A stretch of DNA of 64,000 nucleotides. Origin: Straminergon stramineum. Taxonomy: Eukaryota > Streptophyta > Bryopsida > Hypnales > Calliergonaceae. Shown here piece by piece: positions 47,112 through 58,400 of the stretch. The notes below the pieces were generated by a model that was not told the origin of the DNA, made no database searches, and saw only the letters and a list, made by a program, of their open reading frames with translations. The DNA is taken from positions 27,570,906-27,634,905 of the forward strand of contig OY987264.1 in NCBI GenBank assembly GCA_963920665.1, read 5' to 3'. The stretch's first letter is position 1; each line of letters opens with the position of its first letter. Position numbers and translations under genes: made by a program.

Positions 47112-48600
47112 ACACTACTAGAAAATTCAGTGGCAAAATGAACTTTTTAGAGTAATTAGTAGTAATTTAAAAGTTAATTTTGAAAACATCCTAGGAAAAA
47201 TTGAAGATTGAATTTGATCAAGATCTCAAATCTTGTTTTAAAAACCCATCTTTGATTAAACAAGAATTATTTTAAAATTATCTTAGGAATATTTGCAAAA
47301 TATCTCAAGATTAATTAGGTTATTTTTCAAAATATCTTTGGAAAAAATTGTAGATATGATTTGTTCAAGATTTCATTACTAAATGAACCTTGTTCTAGAA
47401 TTTTTTTTGAATAAACAATTATAAATTTGAAAATATCTTAGGATTATTTAGGAAATAACTTTAGGTTAATTAGAGTTAATTAGACAAAATATTCATTGGT
47501 AAACCAAAGAGGGGAGGCCTTGGATGAGTATAAAACTATAAAAGGCCTCTTTCATGTGGTTTTAGTACCCTCATTCTTATTCTATGCTCTCATTCTTTGT
47601 TTTGTGCTTGTATTTTCATTCCGTACTATCGACAAGCTATTGGAGCACTACTTGAGGCTAGATTCCGACCAATTTCATTCTATTTGCACACATTGAAAGA
47701 CGAGAAGGTCCCTTCAAAGTGAATTTCATTAGAATTCTTGAGTTTTAAATACTAAGTCTTGATATTCATTGAATTGTATGAGTTTTGGAAGGGTTAGACC
47801 TCCACACAATAATTTGATTTAAGATTCCTCAAATACTAACTCATTGTGGCATTTGCAACAAAATTTGGTGTTAATAGGCTTAAGGCAGCAAAGCTTGACT
47901 TTGCTAAAAGTTTACTAAACCAATCTTGACCCAAAACTCATTGTATAACAGAGATTGGGGTTTTAATCACTAATTTTTTTATTGAACACTATCTTATGTA
48001 CCTCATTTAGTAATAAAATGGTGGATTTCTTGAAATTTTGAAAAATAAGTTTTTAATGTTCGATTAAACAGTGTCATGTGTACCTCCTTTATGAATTAAG
48101 TTCTCCAAAATACTTATTGTGTCCATTGGACACCATTTATGCTTGGGGGCACTCCCACTTGGCGAAGCTTTGGCCTTTAAAAAAATTCTAAAATTCTAAG
48201 CTAAAAGCTAAGTGGTTGGACAAGATCTTAGAATTTTGCCAAACATATTAGATCCAAAGCTATTTTTTAGGAGAAAATTTAAGTCGCTAACCCCATCCAA
48301 TCATCCATCTTGTTAGAGTGATTTGGTTGGTGAAAATTTAATTTGCCTTGAGTATTTAATACTCATAGGTCTTTAGGACTTTCCTTTCTTTATTTTCTCT
48401 CAAGACATTGACATCCCTCTCACCTTTATTTGCTTTGCTTAGTTGATAAAAATTCCTATGATTTGATAGACTTTGTTTTTTATATTAGAGAAAAATCCCC
48501 CAAAATCCAAAACCAATCTTGTTGAGTGTGATAATTATAGTTGTTAATGAAAGTTTGCTTAGTTTTAGGAAATTCCCAAAAAAACCGAAATTTTTGAATA
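47112..48600 (+). mobile_element. LTR-like sequence with TATA box (plus orientation)
   Basis: The segment 47140-47600 is an inverted counterpart of 51560-51890: both have 'gagtaattagnggtaat', 'agatctcaa', 'ttaggttaattag', then 'gaggc-tt-agtata-aa' and a T-rich leader. GAGGCCTT (47514-47521) and AAGGCCTC (47542-47549) bracket TATAAAACTATAAAAG. Downstream text includes 'gcaaagcttgactttgc' and 'ggcgaagctttgg', as in R1. No protein domains. Confidence 0.45.
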
Positions 48601-48727
48601 GCATAGTTCTATACTAGAGAGTTAATTAAGTCTTAAGTTTGAGAGTTAATTTCCATTAGAATTAGATTAGTTAAAATAAGTTTTATTGAAGATTGAGGTT
48701 TAGTTTAGTAAAAGTTTCAAAAAATCA

Positions 48728-49200
48728 GTGACCAAGAACAAAGGAGTCATAAGGTAGAAACACCCAAATGTAATAGGAGTTGTTTACGGACACCTAAAAA
48801 ACGACCTAAATCCAAACATTTGTGGACCCAAAGTAGACAAGTGTGGTTCCAAAGTAGACATGTGGGGTTCCAACAAGTTTTCACTCTTCCAAGAAGCAAC
48901 CAAATCACCTAGCACTTGATCCAAGTTTAGAAAGTGTTGCTTTTGGGTATTTCCGTGCCCACTTTTGTGTTAGTCTAGCATCCACAGTAGGTGCATCTAC
49001 GAAGTACTTTTCAAAAATTCGTGTAATATTCATATAAGCTCAAAAAAAATACAAAACCCATTTTGCTGGTTTCCTAAACCACTTCCTAACACATGCATAT
49101 CATTTTTTTCCCCTTGTAGGCACCCTCCATATCAAGAGATCCAAAACAAGTGTTGCATTTGGGTGTTTCTACCTTAATCCAGCACAAAAAATCAGAGACC
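48728..49200. mobile_element. Foldback element with 20-bp perfect arms
   Basis: AAGGTAGAAACACCCAAATG (48751-48770) and its exact inverse (49156-49175) lie within longer, weaker inverted ends (aaaatcagtgacca / gagacc...attttttgtg). Inside are two copies of 'aagtagaca-gtg-ggttcca' and a GC-rich stretch (49200-49290 just outside) with repeated ggggtgccaactc. Confidence 0.6.
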
Positions 49201-49446
49201 ACATGGGGTGACCAGATCGAGGTGACGAGACCGGGTGCCGACTGGGGTGCCAACTCGGGGTGCCAACTCCAACAGCCAACCATGCCTCGCCACGTGGCAT
49301 CGCAAGGAGTGTTCGGAGAGAGCTGGAAGCAGTTTGAGCGACAGAGCATTCAGGTGCTTCAAAATTTCAGACTTCCAAACTACATGCAAATACTGAAGGT
49401 GTGATTTCCCATACGAACCTTTGATCTTCGAAATTAAGACAAGATA

Positions 49447-49600
49447 TTAACCCCTAAACGATGAGGCGGACATTTTTTGTCCCATGATTGACAAGGAATT
49501 CTCCTGTGTAGGACAGAAGTGCAACTATTCATTTTTGGAATGAGGGGTGGGAAGGGAAGATCTTCTACAATGGTTTGACTCCCAATGAGTATTTTTTATT
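49447..49600 (+). repeat. TTAA-type family H, copy 1
   Basis: Head TTAACCCCTAAACGATGAGG, then GGACATTTTTTGTCCCATG, then 'gtaggacagaagtgcaac' and 'ttttggaatga'. The head is shared with element B (TTAACCCCTAAACG). The right end was not found. Confidence 0.6.
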
Positions 49601-51299
49601 GTTTTAAAGTAGATGATGTCATATGGTTTCAAAATGGTTGATTTCCATGGTCACCAGCACGGCGTTCCACGGTTAAACATTTATACTAACTTGCTTCGTC
49701 TAATTTAAAAGAAGAAATCACAATGAACTAGCAAGTCAAGCACTCAAGTCTAACAACAAAAATGAAAGAGAGATTTTGGAGTTTGAAGTCTAATACAAGG
49801 GAAGAAGGAAGAAGGTGACGAGAGACAAGGAAACTTGGCATTTAATAAGGTATGAATCTTTTGATTTGATTTGAAATTTAATTCTTTTTACTATTCATTG
49901 AAGTGTTGGTTAGTCATTAATTTGAATTCCTTTAGGGGTTAGTAGTTTAGGATTTGGCTAAGTTTTGTTTTTTTAGGCCTAATAAGCCAAATAGATGAAG
50001 ACAAAACTCCAATTAAAAACCTTTAGAATAATAAGGTAAAATTCATAAATAATTTGGGAATGGTATTTTAACAATTTGATTTGATTTAAGACTACTTACA
50101 AGACACCTCATATTGAAAATAATTTCCAAATAACAAGGGAATTATCAAAGTACTTTAAACTAACAAATACTAGAGAAATTAGTTTGGGATTAAATTGTAG
50201 GAAAATTATTTGATAGAGCATATAAACTAAAAATCTTTAAGTTATTAAATATGATGGAGAGTGAGGACTGCAACAAAATGAATATGGTGGTCATGTGCAA
50301 TGATAGCATTGTTGATGGAGAGGTATATTGAATTCACAACTTTCTTTGATGATTTAGTTTTAATTGGTTAGATTAGAAGCAATGATTTAAAAATTAACAC
50401 TTAGATCAAAGATTTAAAATTTAGAGTAAAATTTTAATTATCATAGATAATTCTTAGAGGTTTCCAAAAATATTTTACACTTCAAAAATAACTAAAAATT
50501 GAGGAAGTTACAAGTGGATGAACTTTGGATTTGAACTTGGATGAAAAATTGTCAATTTCATTCAAAAAAATCCAATGGGGAATCCTAAAGGAATTTAGAA
50601 ATCTAGAATAAATTTAGAATTTTTGGGTAAAAAGAAAAATTAATTTACCTGTTTAAGGTAAAAATAATTTGTGGATGAAGTTTTGACTCATTAATTAGAG
50701 AATAATTTTCATCCACTAATAATTTTTCTTTTAGAAATCCAATGATTTCATATGTTACCTTGTTAGGAAGTTAGTTTATTGCTTCTTCCATTTAAAAACT
50801 AAAAACTAAAAATTAATAATTTTAAAACAATAAATTTCAGATTATGATTAATTGAAAGATAATTAAAATGAATTATTTAAAAAGTGATTTTTAGATGAAA
50901 TTCTTTAGTTTTGGTCAAAATTCAGTTTAATTTTGAAACTAGCTAATCTAATCACTTAAAGAATCAGACCTAAAATTTGTATTAATTTTGAATTGATTTG
51001 GTATTTGAATTTGATGAATGAAGTTTTTAGATTAGTTTAGAGGTTAAAACTTCATCCTTTCATTTCTTTCATTAGGAAGTTCAAAATTTAACTTGCTTTA
51101 CCATTTTGGAAAAGGCAAATTACATTATATAAGTTAGACTAGATATTTTTTAAGTTTGAATTCATCCTTTCATTTACCATTAGAAATTTGATTTAGTTAA
51201 TCAAGGTTCAATAGTTTAAAGATCTAAGAAGTTTTAAGTGATTGAAGTTCAATTATGATATAACAAACAAAGTATTCATTGCCTGGAAGGCACAAAGGG
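49601..51299. other. Probable retrotransposon-derived AT-rich DNA with GGATGAAG stem-loops
   Basis: No genes. The text at 51010-51300 resembles 24550-24860 ('atgaagttt...aacttcatcc', then 'attg-ttgga-ggcacaaagg'). Stem-loops with arms like GGATGAAGTTT / AAACTTCATCC occur at 50671-50716 and 51018-51055, and also at 24553-24593 and 26973-27016. Confidence 0.45.
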
Positions 51300-52150
51300 A
51301 ACTTAGATTAAAAACACCCTAAGATAATTGATTAAACAAGCTGCTAGAACCCGTGTGCACGTTTTAACTTAGAAGGTCAAGTTTAAAACACTCACAAACT
51401 CCTATGTCCTTCAAGAAAATTTCTACACTTGAAGATTTGAATGAAAAATTGAAAATAAAAGAAAAAACATAAAAGTTGGCTAAATTGGCCTAAAAACATT
51501 AAATTGATGGTGTCGTTGGCTACAAAGAAAGAAAGCACCTAGCTATGAAATAGCCAACAAAAAACAAAAAAGGGGTACTGGAAACAACATAATAGAGGCT
51601 TTATATACTTGCCCAAAGCCTCCCTTTCACTTGTTTATTGATGGATATTTTTCTAAATTACTTGGATATTTTCCTAAATTATCTAGATATTTTGAAAACT
51701 AACCCTAATTAACCTTAAGTTCATTTCAAAAATATTCTTAATTTAATCTTGAATTTCTTTAGAAACAAACCTCAATTAGCCTTGAGATCTTTTCCAAATC
51801 AAATCCTCACTTTTCCCTTAGATGTTTCTAAAACTAATTTTAGATTACCGCTAATTACTCTTAAAAAATTAAACTTACTACAGGATCCTTTCTAACTTTT
51901 AGAGAACAACTTGAAACTAAAAATCGATTCCGTCATTGTGTTTAAAAGACCCAAATTAACATGTTGATTCCTTTGACTTCTACTTCCAAAGTTATAGGCC
52001 ATTTGAGCTCATAAAAATCACTAACAATAATTCTAAAGAAAAATTCCAACTATTGAAATTATCTAGCTAAGGTTGTCTAAAAGGTTTGTGGGAGTAAGAG
52101 AAGACCCCTTATTTGCAACATTTGGATACCACAAGCTCTTGATACGCCGG
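51300..52150 (-). mobile_element. LTR-like sequence with TATA box (minus orientation)
   Basis: On the minus strand TATATAAAGCC lies between GAGGCTTT (51595-51602) and AAAGCCTC (51615-51622), a perfect 8-bp inverted repeat. Text to the right (51650-51890) is the inverse of 47140-47500. Non-coding. Confidence 0.45.
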
Positions 52151-53268
52151 TCAACCCATCACCAATTTATAAATTTTCGTGAAATTCAATGTTGTTGTTG
52201 GTTCTGGTACTTGTTGATGTGAGAAAGCCTCTAGAATTCACAAGGCCCTTTATTAGTACAAATAAACATATCCTAATATTTCATGAGATTTTAATGCAAT
52301 ATGTGTAATTTCTAGAAATTTATGACCATATTTAAAGGCAATTGACTTTTTATGAAGTCATCTTGTATATTTCGGAAAAATTCCAAATTTGGGGGTAAAT
52401 TGTAAAAAACTTTCAAATTTAAAGTACAAACTCATAGTCTATTTTACACTATCCATAAAGAGGCTAAAATTAGCTATTTTAATATTGGGGAATTTGGACA
52501 AACCAATTGCTAAGTCGACCTTGTGGCATGTTCTTAAGCTAAAAACACCTCTCTATGTGCTTCAAATGCCTCTCTTTTTAACTCATTTATATTCTTGCCC
52601 AATATTCCAAAAGTTACTCGCAAATAGGAAATGACTGATTCAAATTCTTTATAAATTAGATAGTAATCTTCCCATAGACTCTCTAGATTTAAATTAGATT
52701 GTTTTCATTTAGCCAATTTGCCACATGCACTTTATAAGACTAATTTTAGCATGGGATAAAACACTATGACTAGTTAACTCTTTAACCTTAAATTCTCTCA
52801 AAATCAATCAATTAGCTACTCAAACTCTTAATTAGACTCTAAAAATGGAAAAATAATATATTTTAAGCATTCTACATTTCAAAAAGGATCCCTCATTACA
52901 TTGGTAGGGTCATAGGTACTTCTATCAAATATCACTCAAACTCCTTTTTTTTGCCTTTTTTCACATAAATGTACTCAAAACTAGACAAAACCAAAAAAAT
53001 AAAAATCTTCAGTATCAAATGCCAATTTGAGGGCTCATAAATGTCTCCAAGATTCATGTGAGCATTTATATGTCCACCCTTGACATATAAGCAGGCATAA
53101 CCAGGTTTTGTATTTTAATTGTCATTTTGATTCTAGCAAGTGCCTAACGTTGGTCCATCATGCCTTTTAAACAATGGATCTTTTGTAGTTTGATTCTAAA
53201 TGTTTTGCAAATACCAAATTTTATCAAATTTTAACTAAATTTTCCTAATTTCTTCATGAGTATCCAAG
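52151..53268. other. AT-rich intergenic DNA
   Basis: No gene recognised. Text such as 'cattgtgtttaaaagacc' and 'agtcatctt-t' near 51935-52370 resembles 55110-55620 and 56470-56930, so these three stretches appear to be copies of one retrotransposon-derived sequence. Confidence 0.4.
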
Positions 53269-54201
53269 TTAACCCCTAAACGCCCAAACTGCGTTTTTTG
53301 GCAACATAGCAATTTTGGGCAGCTCACTACGAATGGAGTTTTTCTTATTTTTCTTTGAAATTTTCACACAACATGTGCCCGAGGAGTATCTTTAAGGCCC
53401 AACAATTTTCATAACTTTTGACTTCATGGTTAAAAAGTTATTGCATGATATGTAATTTTCAGTGCTCCTCGGGCAGCCCAAAAATTTCTTAAAAAAACAC
53501 TTTTTTAAGAAATAAAAATTTGAAATTGGTTTTCTAGATTTATATGTACATGGAAAGCTTTGAATCATTCCATTTTGATTTATGAGATGAAAGTTATGAG
53601 GCGTTCTAGTTTGCGGGCAGTTTCGGATTCCCTACTCTAAAATAAACTTTGAAGTCCTTTATTTCACTCAATTTTCAATATTTTTTGAAAAAAATACAAT
53701 GATAGGGTGTGTATTGTTTATTAAAACATTACAACCATTGGGATTAAAATTTTTCAATTCCATAACGAAATTCTTCACAATTTAGTATTTTGAATCATTC
53801 TCTACTTCTTTGTACTTACTTCCTTTTTCCTACATGTTGTACAATTTCAAATGATTTGAATTTTTTCAAGCACATAGACAACTTGCCTTGAAGAATGAAT
53901 CCAAAGAGTAACCACCATTTTGGAATTTTTTTCATACAAATGTGGCCTTGTGAAGTGCAGCTGCCCGTTTTTTCACAGGGCCCAAAAAAGGATTTTTGCT
54001 AATTCAAACACTAATATCTTACAATCTACACGGTGGAAAATTCTGAAATTTTTTCCACATCTTCTCAAATAAGTTTAGTACAAGATCTTACGGTTACATG
54101 TGTCCAAAAATGTTTTTTCCCTGAAATTTGGTACTTGTTCTAGAAATGACAGTTTGGGAGCATTTTTGGTGAAAACATAGTTGAAAACATTTAGGGGTTA
54201 A
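53269..54201. mobile_element. TTAA-type inverted-repeat element, copy B (full length)
   Basis: TTAACCCCTAAA (53269-53280) and TTTAGGGGTTAA (54190-54201) are a perfect 12-bp inverted pair. The 933-bp element aligns by eye with copy A over its full length. Flanking bases outside TTAA do not match each other, consistent with a TTAA target duplication. No ORF of useful length, so mobility would need a transposase from elsewhere. Confidence 0.85.
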
Positions 54202-54899
54202 CTAAGTTTCAACAATAGAACCTCCCTTATTCAATCCCCTCTAATTCAATAAAGTGTTGTCAGACTGCATTGATTGTTGGTCTTATCTTAACAATATGAA
54301 CTACATACAAAGATCATGCCCCTCCCTAATGCAATAACCTCTCTTATCTAATGTGTAAGACCGGTCCCAATCTTATTGCTTTAGAGAGGTTCTACTGTAT
54401 ATGGTGTTAGAAAAAAATTGGTTCTATTTTAAGAGTTTGAAGTTAAAAGAGTAGGTCACACCATTTTCAAACACATGAAATTTGGCCGAATACGATATTC
54501 TATGTGAAAGTTATGGCTCGATGAAAAATGACTTTTTCAATGACTATTAAATCTTCATCCATTATTTTTTATTAGTTCCTAGTTTCCATTAACTTTGAAT
54601 ATTTTACTAAACCTCTATGTGGTAAAGTACTATCTAATTCTAAGGTTTAGAGTTGTCTAGTTACTTCTTTGACTCAAGGCTCAAGTAAAAAACATAAAAT
54701 GGTTAGTACATCCAACTCAAAACACAATAAGCAAACAACTAAACCAAAGGGATCCTCACGTCCTTTGGACATAATTCAAAATACAAAGACATTTTGACAA
54801 TGATAAATGAGGAAAGCTCAAATGCAATTCAAACAAGGTTTTGGCAAAATACCCCAAATTCAAACAACATGGCCATGTTTTAGCCAAAATACAAACAAG
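54202..54899. other. Intergenic DNA, no gene recognised
   Basis: AT-rich. Nothing recognised apart from short repeat fragments ('caatctattgctt'-like text near 54240-54400). Confidence 0.35.
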
Positions 54900-55398
54900 G
54901 GCCTCAAATGACCAAACAAGCAAGCAAATGGGGTTCTTCAAATGAAGAAATGGGGGTGCAAAGTGAGAGGAGGGGAGGCCTTTTATACTTTTCCAAGGCC
55001 TCCTCTCCCCTCAAATTACCTAACAAACCCCCAAAATTAACTTTTAAACTTCTACCCTACTATTGCGACCGCTCTAACTTTTGGAGAGATGCTCTAAATG
55101 CCAAATAGATTGTGCCATTGTCTTCAAAAGATTCCAATTCGACTACAAGGCCCCCATATCCATACTCCTAGCTCATTTTGCAAGCGTAAGCTAGCAATTT
55201 GCAAACCAATGAAAAAGGTCAAAAACTCCAAACTTGGAGTTCGACTTTTCTCAAGGTTTTGACTAGCCAAGGTTGTTTAGGAGGTTCAAGAAAGTAAGAA
55301 AGGAGTCTAAATTGACTTCATCCGCATATCATGTGCTCTTCGTGCAATGGTCAACTCATTGAAGATTTCGGAATTTCATTAAAAGTCATGGTTGCCTA
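54900..55398 (-). mobile_element. LTR-like promoter region (minus orientation)
   Basis: GGAGGCCTT (54974-54982) and AAGGCCTCC (54995-55003) form a perfect 9-bp inverted repeat around a TATA box, read on the minus strand as AGTATAAAAGG. The minus-strand leader is C/T-rich. It is a counterpart of the sites at 47514 and 51595. Confidence 0.5.
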
Positions 55399-55458
55399 CA
55401 CTAGTAGAAATCTATGTCACCTTCAACAAAATCTAGGTGACAAAGTTTTCTTCTAGTG
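55399..55458. mobile_element. 60-bp CACTA element 4
   Basis: CACTAGTAGAAA at the left and TTTTCTTCTAGTG at the right, with one mismatch in the first nine paired bases. The flanks are CTA on both sides (55396-55398 and 55459-55461). Inside, gtcacct and aggtgac pair around a short loop, so the entire element is one stem-loop. It is far too small to encode anything. Confidence 0.85.
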
Positions 55459-58400
55459 CTATGATTCTAGTACATTTTGGTGTCATAATGTCTTGAAATT
55501 TGGCAAGGCACTTATTTATTCTAAAACATACTATCCTAATTTTTAGTGGGATTTTATTGCTACTTTGGTAATTTTTGTGAATTTTCAAATGCCGGTAAAT
55601 GCAGTTGACTTTCCATGGAGTCATCTTTTGCAATCCAAAAAATTATGAAATTTTTTGGGTATCTTCTAGGAAAGAAGATAAGTGCAAATTCCCATGTCTA
55701 TTTTGTACTTTATGCTAAAGTTATTAAACTAACACCTATTGATTTAATTCCTTTGGGGAGGAATCATTCATGTACTATGGAAATATGGAATCTTTACAAA
55801 TCGACTTTGTTGTTGTACTCTTGGTGTGTTTTTCAACTAGAAACAACTTTTTTATCCTTCAGTGGCTTAATCTTCAAATTAATGGATTTTACATGCAAGG
55901 AGTAAAAATGGATTTTTTTAATTCTTTGCAAATTGAATGGTGACCTTTATGTGGATCATCCACATGTTTTTCTAGGAATTTTGGGAACCAATTCCCACCT
56001 TGATCCCTTAATTTCTATTATTTAAATCTCTATCACTATTACCCATAGGGTTGATCCACTATAACCCAATTTAGGTGTTTTACCTACCTTTGTCAATAGG
56101 ACCTAAACTATTCTAAATCCCTATTTGCTATGCTAAACACCTAAATTGGACATTGAAAACTGGGAAGGAAAGTGCATAAAGCACTTTTTGAATGTTTAGG
56201 ACTAAAGCACCATATTTGTAGGGACTTCTTCCAAATATGCTATAAATACTCTTTTTTGGTATTTTCATCTATAAATTAAACAAAATATGAGCAAAAGCAA
56301 AAAAATAAATCTTGAGATCCAAGTCCTAACTACAAGGCTCACACCAATCTCATATAACCACTAGATATTCCTAGAATTAACTCTAATTTTCATGAAATTA
56401 CTAGAAAATCAAATTTATTGTTGTGATCTACCTAACTTTAGGAAAAAAGCTCCAACTAACAAGCAAATTGTGCCATTGGCTTCAAAAGTTCCAATTGAGC
56501 ATATGGAATTTTCTTCCTCCTACTTCTAGATCATATAACTCGCAAATTGCCAATCAAAGGAAATGTAAAATATTCAAATGATGGAATTCGCATTTTCTAA
56601 AAGATTTGACTAGCTTGGTTTGTTTGAAAGATTTCTAAAAGTAAGAAAATATTCTTTTTTGACCTTCGAGTGGACTTCAAGCTTCCAGTACATTAGTTAG
56701 TGCGTCAAATACTTTTGAATTCTACCACCTAAATTTGTTGTAGTTGTCAATTCTAGTACTTGGTGATGTCGAATTGCCTTGAAACTTGTCGGGATGCATT
56801 AGTAGCACTAAAAATTCTATCCTAATTTTTAGAGGGAGTATACCACTCCCTTAATACTTTCCATGAATTTTTCATCGTTAGTAAACATTGTTGACTTCTT
56901 TTGGAGTCATCTTTTGCATTCTAAATTTTTTTGAAATTTTTAGGATAACTTCTAGAAAGTCCCAAATATTATTTGGAGGCTCATATTCTTACTTTGCACT
57001 ATTCATGAAAAGGTCTAAATTACTTACCTTCTTAAATTTCCAATAGAGAGGGAATCTTTTGATTGGAAGGGAATTCGAGCGAATTGGCGAACCGATTACG
57101 GTGTTGGATTCTTGGTGTGTCTAATGCCAAATACATCTCTCTTCAATCTTTAGTTGCATGCCCCTTATATTTCTTGAATTTTACAAGCCTACAAGGCACA
57201 AATGTAACTTCTTATAGTTCTCTCAAAAATGATGGTGAGTTCTATGCAAGGCAATCAAGTGTTGCCTTGCATAGAACTCTCCGTATTAGTATAGTCCACC
57301 CTTGATATTTGTTACGTTAATAAGTGCTAAAATCACATATGTATTAAGGAAAATTGCACTCCCCCAAAAAATTCCAAAAAATACACTAGGAAGTGTGATT
57401 TGTTAATTATTATGAGAATTTATAAAAATTATGCTTCCCTCTTCAATAAATTCACCTCAACAAGTGTTAATTTGCATGAAAGTAAGGCTATGAAAATTTA
57501 TAACTTGAATGAAATTGGATTAGGTCCACCATGTATTATACAAATCATGTTGTTGTTGGCATTAATAGTACTATATATAGCTTACAATATCTTCATACAT
57601 CATCCATTCTACATTATGCATTGCACATTTCACATCATGCAGATAATACTAGCTATAAACTCCATTAACCTCTTTAATAAGGATTTAAACTTCAAGCTCT
57701 CTAGCATCAACCTCTTCATATTCTAATGTTGTGCCATTTGAAGATTTAGATATATTATAATGTTATGACAATATTTGTAATTTAACTTTAAATTATATGT
57801 TCTTCCATTATGCTTAGATGTATGATGATGTTCATATCTTCTGTATTTTCATCCTTTATTTATATAAGTGATACTATTGTTAATTCCAAAGTTATATTAA
57901 GTGTTATTCATGGAAGTGTTACAAATTGTCTATGCTACCCCCCATAAGTGTTAAAGTGTTAACACCACATAATTGTTACAACTTTCTTTGCTCCAAAGTG
58001 TTAATAAATATTGAAGGTGGGTTGTAGGGACCTCTACCAAATATAGTGTAAACTCTCCTTTAATGACTTTTTATCTATAAATTCTACTAAAATTGAATGA
58101 AAGCATAAAAAAAAAATTGAGATCCAAGTGACAAACTCTAGGGCTCATAGTAATTGTAATGGAGACAATTTTAAATCACTCTCATAATTATTTGTCTCCT
58201 TAGTTAATCTCAAGTTTGACATCCCACAACTCTTCATACACAAATTAAATGTAAATCTCCCACCTTTTCTTTCCTATTTATATTCATCACTTCAAACTTC
58301 TAGATTATATTACTACTAATTACAATTTGGAATTGTAATGTATTATAAAATGCATCTTACGATAATAACTTAATGATGGCCCTTAAGCAATAGTTGTAAA

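Noticed and set aside
47112..47150. CACTACTAGAAAA as a CACTA terminus
   Set aside because: No inverted partner or target duplication was found downstream.
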